Shown in pieces: positions 8,653-16,459 of a DNA stretch of 64,000 bases (position 1 is its first letter; each line of letters begins with the position of its first letter). The translations under genes and the position numbers were made by a program. The stretch covers positions 2,526,001-2,590,000 of the forward strand of contig NC_014836.1 in NCBI RefSeq assembly GCF_000177635.2, read 5' to 3'. This DNA comes from Desulfurispirillum indicum S5. GTDB taxonomy: Bacteria; Chrysiogenota; Chrysiogenetes; Chrysiogenales; Chrysiogenaceae. Under the pieces are notes generated by a model. It ran no database searches and was not told the origin of the DNA. It was given only the letters and a program-made list of their open reading frames with translations.

Positions 8653-9591
8653 CTACACTACTACTCTATTTCCTCCGCTCAAAGGCTTTGCGTTGATACA
8701 GCGAGCTGTTTCAAGCAAAGGTAGTGGAAGAGAAGGAACTTTGAGCCCATCACTGAAAAACATAGCTTCCTTCCCACGAGAGGCATTCCTCGCACTATAG
8801 TTCAAAGTATATTGCAGCCATGAGGTATCCGAATAAAGGTCATGAATTGGCCGGACATCATCATAAGAGACAACCCAACTCACATGTGTCAGCCTAAAGA
8901 CTGATTCAGCAATAGACTTATGATCCTCAGGAGCATAAGCATCATAATACAAATACCGCCCTTTTTCATAGTAAGGCGGATCAATATACACTAAAGTGTT
9001 AGGGTTCCAGTTACCTGCTTTCTCCGCAAAAAACTCTTGGGCATCCATACCTGTTAATTCAACTCTAGAGCGAAGCGCTGCTATCTTTTTAATGCGAGAA
9101 ATCAAATCGCCCTTATTAAAGCGAGCATCAATTTTCCACTTTCCTGTTTGATTGCGTCCACCGATAACCCCTGCATTCAAAATACCAGACCTATTCGTGC
9201 GATTCAGAAAGAAAAATGCCAGACCAAGCTTAAACTCATCTGCACCCGTATGATCAAGAAATATTTCCCTTTGCCTATCCCACTCATCAACTGTTAAAGG
9301 AATTGAATCAATTGCCTTACATAGCTCCTCAGTACGATGAAGAACCGACATCCAAAAGGCATAAACCGGCCTGCTGACATCATTTATGGCGACGCGCCGC
9401 ACAACACCTGTAATTAAAAGCTCCCATGCGACAGCTGCTCCGCCAGCATACGGCTCAACATAAAGCCCATCTGATAAACCATTCAAGCGAATAACTTCGC
9501 ACATAAAGCGCGCTACCTTGCCTTTTCCCCCAGGATAGCGCAACGGTGAGTAACGCCCGCTCTGCGTAACACGTGTGGATTCATTTGACAT
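8653..9591 (-). CDS. D12-class DNA N6-adenine methyltransferase
   Basis: A 312-residue Dam-like (MethyltransfD12) enzyme that would transfer a methyl group from SAM to adenine N6. Visible motifs are the SAM-binding YPGGKGK near the N-terminus, motif I VEPYAGGAA and the catalytic DPPY in LVYIDPPYYEKG. The start at 9591 (MSNEST) is preferred over an in-frame codon at 9633 because it overlaps the upstream ParB-like gene by 11 bp, giving translational coupling. It is the last gene of a four-gene operon, where it most likely protects self DNA or makes the mark the other proteins read. Base composition is AT-rich compared with flanking genes, pointing to transfer. The recognition sequence cannot be read from the protein. 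Confidence 0.9.
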   Translation of the reverse strand: MSNESTRVTQSGRYSPLRYPGGKGKVARFMCEVIRLNGLSDGLYVEPYAGGAAVAWELLITGVVRRVAINDVSRPVYAFWMSVLHRTEELCKAIDSIPLTVDEWDRQREIFLDHTGADEFKLGLAFFFLNRTNRSGILNAGVIGGRNQTGKWKIDARFNKGDLISRIKKIAALRSRVELTGMDAQEFFAEKAGNWNPNTLVYIDPPYYEKGRYLYYDAYAPEDHKSIAESVFRLTHVSWVVSYDDVRPIHDLYSDTSWLQYTLNYSARNASRGKEAMFFSDGLKVPSLPLPLLETARCINAKPLSGGNRVVV

Positions 9592-10984
9592 CAGCTGCTC
9601 CAAAAGCTGCAATAAACACTGGCACTGCGGCATCCCACCCCGATCTCAACGAGTCTGAAGTCGGTATCTGGTATTTATTATGAATAAATCCATTAAGAGA
9701 TTCTATTGACGCAGGCGCCGATTTTTCAATGAACAGAACCCTAAATCCGTGCAAGTCTTTTTTTGACTTAAGGCCACTATCTTCAATATGTTTTACAACC
9801 ATTACCGCACATTGTGTCAAACTTAACTCAGCTTTGTTTCCATTACGGGTATCCTTCAGTTTAGAGAGGCCATTCTTTCTCACATACTCCTCAAGCGCAG
9901 CTTCAATAAACGCACGCAGGAGAAACGCTGATGAAATAGTATACCTATCTACATCAATTAAAGACGCTTCATGGAGTAACCTCTGCACTTTTGTTGATGC
10001 TGGTGTCATAAAGTCATGCCGCTTAGGCGACAATGTGCGCCGCTGACGCGGAGTAATTGTCTTCTTAGAGGTGTTTGCTCTGACTGCCACACTTTTTTCT
10101 TTGGGCGCTCCTTTGATAAAAATATCCCTGAACGCGCAAGGTGTTAATGCCTTCTTGGAAGACTTCGGCTGAAATTCACCTGGTAGGCTTTCAAAGTAAT
10201 TCGCAATATCAGACGCTTTATTCAAAGCACGAGAATCAATAATACCATCACGTACATCTTCGATGATATGCTTCAGCACACCTAATGCCCACTTTGGGTC
10301 TGACATCAGCATTGGTATTATTTCACTTTCCGATTTTACAATTGCAATTCCAAGATGCTTTCGCCCAGCTGCAGACTCAAGAAGCCGGGCAAGATTTGAA
10401 GATTTCCTACTCTCAATCATTGACTTTGTTGAAGCCCATTCGTCATCAGAGTAGTCAGCATTGCGACCAACAAACTCGATGACGTCTAGGATTGATCGAT
10501 CACCAGAAAAACGCTGAATCTCCATAGGACCCCAGTTTATACGCCCTTCACCTTCAGCTGCTCCAGTGTGACGACGATATATCCAATCGTGCGCTTCCTC
10601 GCGATTTCGAAACAGCACACAACGAATAGGCTCAATAGCATCACGATTAAAATCTAGTGCAACTTTGACCAAAGAATTCTTAACAGCAGAGGTCACTTCT
10701 ATACCGTCAAGTATATCTGGATTTACCAAAATCTTCATTGCAGAAAGGCGGCGATTCCCTTCAAGCACAATATAATCTCGTTTATCGTCAGCCTGGATCA
10801 CATACAAACTATCGCCTGGATCAAGGCCATTCTCCTTAATACTAACCATCAATGCCCTGAAATGACTGTGATTCAGTTTGATGATTGCCTCCAAAGCTTC
10901 AGACTGGCTATCTACAGCGCCAAGCCTTGGATTCTCTTGATCAAGTAACAATTCGTCAATCGTCAAGTCTAGATACTCAATCAT
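9581..10984 (-). CDS. ParB/Srx-like domain protein, second paralogue, with C-terminal helical domain
   Basis: A 467-residue protein. The start at 10984 overlaps the preceding stop by one base (TAATG) and has GAGGA just upstream; an in-frame codon at 11017 is less likely. The N-terminal 110 residues are ParB/sulfiredoxin-like: ENPR (residues 17-20) and VLEGNRRLSA (about 73-82), which contains the phosphate-binding GNRR signature. The middle is unrecognised. The C-terminal part has a helical segment with SSAFLLRAFIEAALEEY, a pattern common in defence-associated proteins. ParB-like domains can bind or hydrolyse CTP/ATP or act as nucleases; which applies here is unknown. It shares the fold and operon with the 11958-13106 protein but is clearly diverged from it. 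Confidence 0.72.
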   Translation of the reverse strand: MIEYLDLTIDELLLDQENPRLGAVDSQSEALEAIIKLNHSHFRALMVSIKENGLDPGDSLYVIQADDKRDYIVLEGNRRLSAMKILVNPDILDGIEVTSAVKNSLVKVALDFNRDAIEPIRCVLFRNREEAHDWIYRRHTGAAEGEGRINWGPMEIQRFSGDRSILDVIEFVGRNADYSDDEWASTKSMIESRKSSNLARLLESAAGRKHLGIAIVKSESEIIPMLMSDPKWALGVLKHIIEDVRDGIIDSRALNKASDIANYFESLPGEFQPKSSKKALTPCAFRDIFIKGAPKEKSVAVRANTSKKTITPRQRRTLSPKRHDFMTPASTKVQRLLHEASLIDVDRYTISSAFLLRAFIEAALEEYVRKNGLSKLKDTRNGNKAELSLTQCAVMVVKHIEDSGLKSKKDLHGFRVLFIEKSAPASIESLNGFIHNKYQIPTSDSLRSGWDAAVPVFIAAFGAADVK

Positions 10985-11961
10985 TAAATTCCTCGTTGAC
11001 AGTAAGAGTTCAGCCAATCAACGGCCTCTGGGAGTAAATCAAATGCCTCAATTGGTATACCCTCTCCATGCAAATTCATAGCTTCTTTAACCCGATATGG
11101 TATACGTAATCGGTGAAGCACATTACCAAAATTTAGCACATCATCCCGAAACTCACGATCTGGCCTTGCAAATGGAATAATATGATAACAAACAAGCTGC
11201 GATACCGGCTGTCTGCCAAACCATCTTTTCCAAAATACGTCGGTAAGGTGCCCCTTAATAGATTTCTCCTTCCAATTTGCACCTGTTGCCACTTGAGCTC
11301 CTGCAAGTAAAAAACCAGGCAATCCATCTGGATGGCCTTTCCAAGCAAAAATATCCACTTGATCATCCTGAGGGTGAATCGGTGCTGATGGATCAGGGTC
11401 AACCATTCCATCTTTTAAAACCCCCCATATTTCTTTTAGTTTGGTGAAAAAGCCAGTATGGTCTGGGCGAGGATGTCCAAACGACCAAGCCTGTCCACCT
11501 ATTTCCGCAGCAAGCGCAGCTGTCGCAAAATATTGAAAGTATTCGCGAAGCTTTCTGACTTCATCCTCATGAGGATATACAGATGATCCACTCAGAATAG
11601 GTGAAACTGATTTCAAGTGTGACAAAATCAAGCTAAGCAGATAAGCTGCCTGGCCGATCTCGATTGAATCCTTCTGGTAAATAAGCAAATCCCCTTGAGC
11701 ATCAAGCTTAAAGGGATAACAATCACCAAGAGCTGTTTTGCGATCACCTATACAACGAATTACCTGAGAGCGGATCTCCTCCCTCTGGTTAATTTCGGCA
11801 TCAACATCCCCATAATCCTCTTCTGCACCTATTTCCGAGGCGTTTATTATGTCAGAAGTAAACGCTTGATTATCTCTCGAGAAAAAACTGGTTAGTTCCA
11901 GGTAATCAGCACCAATATCCGGCGTTGCTTCATCAAGCGGGAAATACAACGCAACAGTCAT
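10984..11961 (-). CDS. Unrecognised protein, possible restriction-endonuclease-like enzyme
   Basis: A 325-residue protein with no family I can name with confidence. Around residues 203-233 it has VDIFAWK, then GAQVATGANWKEK. A buried Asp strand followed by a strand with Gln, then a conserved G-x-N-W-x-x-K, resembles the core of PD-(D/E)XK-type nucleases, and Glu143 lies in a preceding helix. This is a weak structural inference, not a match I could verify. It starts 4 bp inside the upstream ParB-like gene (ATGA) and its stop overlaps the next start, so it is made together with both ParB-like proteins and the adenine methyltransferase. If nucleolytic, it would be the effector of the module. There are no transmembrane segments. 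Confidence 0.5.
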   Translation of the reverse strand: MTVALYFPLDEATPDIGADYLELTSFFSRDNQAFTSDIINASEIGAEEDYGDVDAEINQREEIRSQVIRCIGDRKTALGDCYPFKLDAQGDLLIYQKDSIEIGQAAYLLSLILSHLKSVSPILSGSSVYPHEDEVRKLREYFQYFATAALAAEIGGQAWSFGHPRPDHTGFFTKLKEIWGVLKDGMVDPDPSAPIHPQDDQVDIFAWKGHPDGLPGFLLAGAQVATGANWKEKSIKGHLTDVFWKRWFGRQPVSQLVCYHIIPFARPDREFRDDVLNFGNVLHRLRIPYRVKEAMNLHGEGIPIEAFDLLPEAVDWLNSYCQRGI

Positions 11962-13106
11962 AAGTCTTTCCCCATTGCACTTTTAAATTTTTGATGCATG
12001 CGATTATATAACGTCTGAGCTGTTTCGGATACATCCTCGGCAATATTCAGAAGAGACTCATCCTGCCCATTATATCCGCGCAAATTGTGGGATGCCTCGC
12101 GCAGGATACTTCGCGCACGAATAATCGCGGATGAAAGCTTCTCATCGGCAGGTTGAGCACTCACGTATGCCTCGTCTAGCGATCTGCCAGCACGCAAGAC
12201 ATGGAGCCCCTCAGTGCTGCATAACACTTCTCCTAAGCGCTTGATGTCAGGATTCTGGGACTCAACGACAGGCTTCATACCGTCTTCTTTAGACCCATAA
12301 ATCCAAACCAATACTTCTTTTAAGCTCTTAAGTTTATTCCTTGGAATCGGATTAGGACTCGGCTCATATTGTGACCAGGCAATATCAACCCCCAGAAACT
12401 CCATGTAGTGACTACGTGATAGAGCTGTGTACAAATGAGAGAAATGAAACTTGGCCGCAAATCTATCGTCAACGGAAAAAACCTCCTCTGCTTCCGCCTG
12501 ATCCAAAACATAAATTGCCGCAACCATTCTCTTGATAGTATCGTGCTTATCACCTATTTTTTGTGCAATTTCCTCAAGATCGGCACTTCCAGAGCGAAAC
12601 CATTCTGCTGCAAATTTTGCCTTCGCGTAAGACTCCCATTTAGCAGCACCGTTAATATGTTTGAAACCGATAAAGGAGCGTGCATCTTCGCGGCTCGGAA
12701 CGCGATAGACCGAAACAGAGTCAAGCGTAGGACGATACTCTTCAGGTAACTCAGGTACACTAATATTCAACTGTTCAGATGTTCGAATTTTATCAAGAAG
12801 ATCAGGTTCTCGAAACAATCGGATGGCTGCTAAACGCCGATTTCCTTCCAACACAATAAGATTACCATTTTGATCCTGTTCAACTATCAAGGGTTCAATA
12901 TCAAGATAACCATTTGCAGATATAGACTGAAGCAGTTCCGATAACTCTTCGCTACGATAAAGTTGAGCGATAATTCGTTCTTCTGTTACTCCCGCCCCAA
13001 GGCCAATAAGACGAGGGTTCATACGATCGAGATAGAGCCTTCCAATTGAAACTTTATGCGTCTCCCGCAAAGGAACTTCACTATTTTGCATCAATCTCTC
13101 ACTCAT
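11958..13106 (-). CDS. ParB/Srx-like domain protein, first paralogue, with helix-turn-helix
   Basis: A 382-residue first gene of the four-gene operon, with AGAGAGG six bases before the ATG at 13106. The N-terminal ParB/sulfiredoxin-like domain shows MNPRL (29-33), a SISANGYLDIEPLIV stretch and VLEGNRRLAAIRL (about 85-97), matching the ParB arrangement of a target-binding box followed by GNRR. A probable helix-turn-helix follows (about 176-197, EEIAQKIGDKHDTIKRMV), so it could bind DNA, as chromosomal ParB does. The C-terminus is helical and unrecognised. No ParA ATPase is adjacent, which argues against a partition role. I infer a DNA-sensing or recruiting subunit of a modification-linked system. 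Confidence 0.72.
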   Translation of the reverse strand: MSERLMQNSEVPLRETHKVSIGRLYLDRMNPRLIGLGAGVTEERIIAQLYRSEELSELLQSISANGYLDIEPLIVEQDQNGNLIVLEGNRRLAAIRLFREPDLLDKIRTSEQLNISVPELPEEYRPTLDSVSVYRVPSREDARSFIGFKHINGAAKWESYAKAKFAAEWFRSGSADLEEIAQKIGDKHDTIKRMVAAIYVLDQAEAEEVFSVDDRFAAKFHFSHLYTALSRSHYMEFLGVDIAWSQYEPSPNPIPRNKLKSLKEVLVWIYGSKEDGMKPVVESQNPDIKRLGEVLCSTEGLHVLRAGRSLDEAYVSAQPADEKLSSAIIRARSILREASHNLRGYNGQDESLLNIAEDVSETAQTLYNRMHQKFKSAMGKDL

Positions 13107-13219
13107 AGCTAACCTCTCTTAGTACAATAGCACTTCGACCACAAAACAAAATACAGGTAATACGAATAGTGCGTCGTGTATACACCCCTAAAGCCACTAG
13201 CAAAATCATACTGTGACTG
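13107..13219 (-). promoter_or_regulatory. Upstream region of the ParB-methyltransferase operon with palindrome
   Basis: This AT-rich stretch directly precedes the four-gene operon. GTGTATACAC at 13176-13185 is a perfect 10-bp palindrome about 70 bp before the start codon and could be an operator, for example for the HTH-containing first gene. I see no convincing -35/-10 pair. Position and symmetry are the only support. Confidence 0.3.
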
Positions 13220-13447
13220 TTATAGATTTGAGATGCTGCTTAATCTAGACACCCATAAATAATGATAAAATTCTATAATACCACATAATTTATCGTCAAC
13301 CAGCGTTTGCCGCATCAAGAAATCAAATCGTTGCATTATCGTTTCCCCAGTAGCTCCATCGCTTGGCAGCGCCCTACACACCGACTCAAAATACTTGGCA
13401 TCCTCATCCTGCAGGGAGACGAGTGCCACACTCATAACACCTGACAT
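13220..13447 (-). CDS. Small hypothetical ORF between two defence-type operons
   Basis: A 75-codon frame that opens MSGVMSVALVSLQDEDAK and ends SRLSSISNL. It is acidic and probably helical, with no motif or signal peptide that I recognise. The ribosome site is weak, and a second ATG four codons in is an alternative start. It points the same way as the ParB-like operon (113 bp downstream) and the RloA/RloB pair (46 bp upstream). It could be a small accessory protein, or a remnant of a gene lost when the neighbouring modules were acquired. Codon composition is intermediate, so coding status is uncertain. Confidence 0.3.
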   Translation of the reverse strand: MSGVMSVALVSLQDEDAKYFESVCRALPSDGATGETIMQRFDFLMRQTLVDDKLCGIIEFYHYLWVSRLSSISNL

Positions 13448-13493
13448 TCTGTGCCAACGTTATCCTTAACAGTGACATTTCTCTGCGGTCCGG

Positions 13494-14159
13494 CTATGCC
13501 TCGCGAATCCCCTGCATAAACTCCACCAGTTCATGAACATGGGTGCTGGGATTGTCGGTGCCGCTTTGCCGGGCGGCTTCCAGGGATCGCCGGGCGTTCT
13601 CCATGGCGAATTCCAGCTGGTCGATATGCGAGGCGAAAAGGGGTTGTTTTCCTTTGCGATAGCGCTTCATATGGGTGCGCAGCTCCTTCAGGAGTTGCGC
13701 GCACGCGCTGTTGCCGGGCAGGGTTTCGTAGGGTCTGGTGGTGTAGACGTAGTGCAGCAGCAGCCAGTATTCAAAGCAGGGTACCGAGGGTATGGCGTGA
13801 TAGGTCTCTTTGGGTGTGGCGCTGGTCAGGATGTCCAGCGCTTCCCCGTAGCGGGCGTGGTCATCCCGGTCAAAGACGCAGTAGACCCGATCAAAGGGGT
13901 CACCGGCGTCTTTTTCCTGGCGGTAGCGCTGCCTGGCAAACTCCACGACACCCACGGGATCATAACCGCAGCCATAGACTTCCACATTGGCGGTGTTCAG
14001 CTTGTAGTAGTCGCAGATTTCCCGAAAGTAGCCGGGCTCGGTTTTTTCGCCTTCACAGACAATCAGGATTTTCGTGTAAGGGGCGCGTTTCGCGGCACGT
14101 CTTTGCAGCCACTCGACTCCCTTTGCCCCGCGCCGGCGCAACAGATCATCGGTGCCCAT
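13494..14159 (-). CDS. rloB: RloB-family TOPRIM-like defence protein (AbiLii-like)
   Basis: A 221-residue RloB-family protein. TOPRIM-type features are ILIVCEGEKTEPGYF near residue 31, VYCVFDRDDH in the middle and the family's PCFEYWLLLHY. The start ATG overlaps the upstream ATPase stop by one base (TGATG). RloA/RloB pairs were first noticed inside type I restriction loci, and the equivalent AbiL pair acts in abortive phage infection; the probable role here is a nuclease or toxin licensed by the ATPase. GC content matches the chromosome better than the ParB operon next door, so the two units probably arrived separately. Confidence 0.85.
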   Translation of the reverse strand: MGTDDLLRRRGAKGVEWLQRRAAKRAPYTKILIVCEGEKTEPGYFREICDYYKLNTANVEVYGCGYDPVGVVEFARQRYRQEKDAGDPFDRVYCVFDRDDHARYGEALDILTSATPKETYHAIPSVPCFEYWLLLHYVYTTRPYETLPGNSACAQLLKELRTHMKRYRKGKQPLFASHIDQLEFAMENARRSLEAARQSGTDNPSTHVHELVEFMQGIREA

Positions 14160-15421
14160 CAGCCCTCCCGTGTCAGTGAGCGCACATAGGGCAGCGCCCC
14201 GTAGCGTCCCGAGAGGTAGGCCAGCTCCAGGTTTTCGCGTCCTTTGCGGGGGCTGAAATCGGTCAGCGGATAGAGCACGGTGGCCTGGCTTTTGTCTTTA
14301 TCGCAAAACCAGATCTGATCGCGGCGAAACATTGCCTGATTGAGGATGGAAGTCTCGTGGGTCGTAAAAATCAGCTGGGCGTGGCGAGGATTGGTCTCTT
14401 CATGGTGAAACAGCTGCACCAGAAACTTCACCAGTTCGGGATGCAGGTTATCGTGCAGTTCATCGATAAAGAGCACGTGCCCGTGTTTCAGGGCCTCAAG
14501 CCACGGCCCGGCAAAGGCGAACACCTTGCGGGTGCCGTCGGATTCTTCCGCGAGGTCAAACCGCACCGGCAGGCCATCACTTCCGGTGCGCACGGTCTGA
14601 ATTTTCAGCAGCTGTTTTCCAGTGAAATCTTCCGCGATGGTTTCGCGCAGGGACTCCGGCATGCTTTCGGGGAGGGCCTTGACATCAAGTGATGTTTTTT
14701 CGACCAGGACATCTTCGATATCCAGGTCCGCTGCCCGCAGGAAATCCAGAATCCGTGACTTTGTGGCCTGTTCACACAGGAGTGCAGAGGAGTCGGGGCT
14801 CCAGCCACCGACGCCCGACAGGCGCAGCCTGCTCCTGAACCAGTCGAAGACGGGCTGCAGCTGGTGGCTGTTCAGCTGCACCGCAGTGGAGAGAAAGAGG
14901 GCGTTGTCGCGGGTGGACTTCTGCCACAGGAGTTTTTCCCCCGTCAGGTGGCTCCCGAACTCCCAGTGGTACTGTTCGCCTTTGGCATTCCAGACGCGGG
15001 CAAACCAGCGCTGTGCCCGGTGCTTTGGGTATGCCAGCAGCCATTCTTCGTGGATGCGCTCCGCTGTGGCCGCGAACCCGTACTGATAGCGCACGCCATC
15101 GACGATGAAGATCACTTCAAACTCGCTCGGCTGCAGACGGGTACCGGGATCAAGGCGGAAGGGCATGACAGGGAGTTGATCACCCCTTTGCATACTGGTG
15201 GCTGACTCAAGAACAACGCGCTTCATGGCCTGCAGGGCCAGCAGAAAGTTCGATTTGCCACCGGCGTTGGGGCCATAAATGGCCGCCGATCGAAGCAGCT
15301 CCATGCTGTTGGCCTTGAAGCTGTTGGTCTCCTGCAGTTCGCTCCCCTTGCCCTTGATCAGGCTGAAGGTCTGCTGATCGCGCAGGGAGCGGAAATTGGC
15401 CACGCTCAGTTCAACAAGCAC
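14159..15421 (-). CDS. rloA: RloA-like AAA ATPase of an abortive-infection pair (AbiLi-like)
   Basis: A 420-residue ABC/SMC-like AAA ATPase of the AAA15/AAA21 group. It shows VANFRSLRDQQTFSL at the N-terminus, Walker A IYGPNAGGKSN (about residues 48-58), Walker B LFIDELHDNLHPEL and a switch histidine in FTTHETSIL. The start is GTG at 15421 with AAGGAGG immediately upstream, a near-ideal ribosome site. It forms a two-gene unit with rloB. The ATPase is expected to sense infection and control the TOPRIM partner. The element at 15511 lies just upstream, so its left end may contribute to the promoter region. Confidence 0.85.
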   Translation of the reverse strand: MLVELSVANFRSLRDQQTFSLIKGKGSELQETNSFKANSMELLRSAAIYGPNAGGKSNFLLALQAMKRVVLESATSMQRGDQLPVMPFRLDPGTRLQPSEFEVIFIVDGVRYQYGFAATAERIHEEWLLAYPKHRAQRWFARVWNAKGEQYHWEFGSHLTGEKLLWQKSTRDNALFLSTAVQLNSHQLQPVFDWFRSRLRLSGVGGWSPDSSALLCEQATKSRILDFLRAADLDIEDVLVEKTSLDVKALPESMPESLRETIAEDFTGKQLLKIQTVRTGSDGLPVRFDLAEESDGTRKVFAFAGPWLEALKHGHVLFIDELHDNLHPELVKFLVQLFHHEETNPRHAQLIFTTHETSILNQAMFRRDQIWFCDKDKSQATVLYPLTDFSPRKGRENLELAYLSGRYGALPYVRSLTREG

Positions 15422-15510
15422 AGGAACCTCCTTGGGATGGAAATGTATTCACAGACAGAGCCCTACGTGGGCACAAAGAAAGACAAGACTACGGGAAAAT
15501 AGCATATAAT

Positions 15511-16153
15511 TGAAGTTTTGCGCCCCGAAACAGCAGGTTGTCGGGATCGACCCTGATGCCATGCTGGAATGGCGGAAATAGTTCTGCACAGACTGTGTGC
15601 TTGACATTACCCTCACCCTGTTTATGAGTTTCTTTTGCCACTTTTTACCCGCAAAAAGTGGCGCAAAAGCGGCCCCCAGTGCTGCCCTTCTCAGCCGTCC
15701 GCTTGCCTGGAACTGGGGACCGCAAACAACCGCCCTCCGTGGCTTTGGGTTTGCGGTTGCCGCCCTCGTGGCGTCAACCCTGCGGGTCCATAGCGTTCCA
15801 GTCGGCGCGTCCTGGCTGGGCCAGCACACGGGGGAGAGACAGAAGCAGGCCATTCCCCCCCTGAGCCCGTCCGGTGAGTGCGACGCCTGGCTGGCAAGAC
15901 CCGAACGGGACACTCACAGGAAGTGAGTGGTCCGGCAGCACTGCAGGGATGCAGTGTCTGTCGGATCTCCAGAACAGGCGAGCAGGCGATCCGGAAAAAC
16001 GGGCGTTCGGGGGGCGCGTTTTTGGGTCCTTTTTGCGCGGTCAAAAAGGACAATATCCGGATGAGTCAAGTATGCAAAACCAATACGGTTTCCGTGTGTA
16101 AAATAACAGGACAATAACGCCTTAACCCAAAGCGAAAAGATGCAGGACTTCAG
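15511..16153 (-). mobile_element. MITE-like repeat, copy A (about 643 bp)
   Basis: This stretch is, in reverse, nearly the same sequence as 31131-31917 and 50042-50703. The ends read TGAAGTTTTGC and, inward from the right, CTGAAGTCCTGCA, a decayed terminal inverted repeat. The flanks ATATAAT (15504-15510) and ATACAAT (16154-16160) look like a 7-bp target duplication with one mismatch. Inside are the family's hairpins, GCCACTTTTT/AAAAAGTGGC and GTCCTTTTTG/CAAAAAGGAC. No transposase is encoded; the short frames inside have no recognisable product. Confidence 0.75.
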
Positions 16154-16459
16154 ATACAATCTCTACATAAGAGAGATATCCTTTCATTTTTGGCGAAATT
16201 TGTCAAATACCGCGCCAAGATATGCGCAGCATGGCAATAATAAGCACGCACGCCTGACTTTCCCGCGAAGAGTGGCCGGAAAATCTTCCGCCGAATCTCT
16301 CTTTCTTCGCGTTGACTACTTTACAAAATATCCTCAAGGCCTACACTCTGGAGAGAGTTCGAGGGTTCACACCAGAACACCCTCGGAGCAGGTGCGCTGA
16401 TGCCGTGTGCCCCAGCGTCACTGCACCGCGAAAAATCCAGAACCACTGAGAGGTACCCC
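16154..16459. other. Non-coding gap before the nitroreductase
   Basis: About 300 bases, AT-rich at the left, without a supported gene, terminator or tRNA. GAGAGG at 16448-16453 is the ribosome site of the nitroreductase. A promoter is expected here but no clear -35/-10 pair stands out. Confidence 0.4.

Noticed and set aside
9581-13106. Plasmid or chromosome partition locus based on the ParB-like domains
   Set aside because: There is no ParA ATPase and no repeated parS-like site, and the genes are coupled to a DNA methyltransferase instead.
15511-16153. Possible structured RNA such as tmRNA, RNase P RNA or a CRISPR leader in the repeat
   Set aside because: Several near-identical copies with terminal inverted repeats and target duplications fit a mobile element better; no regularly spaced short direct repeats occur anywhere in the window.
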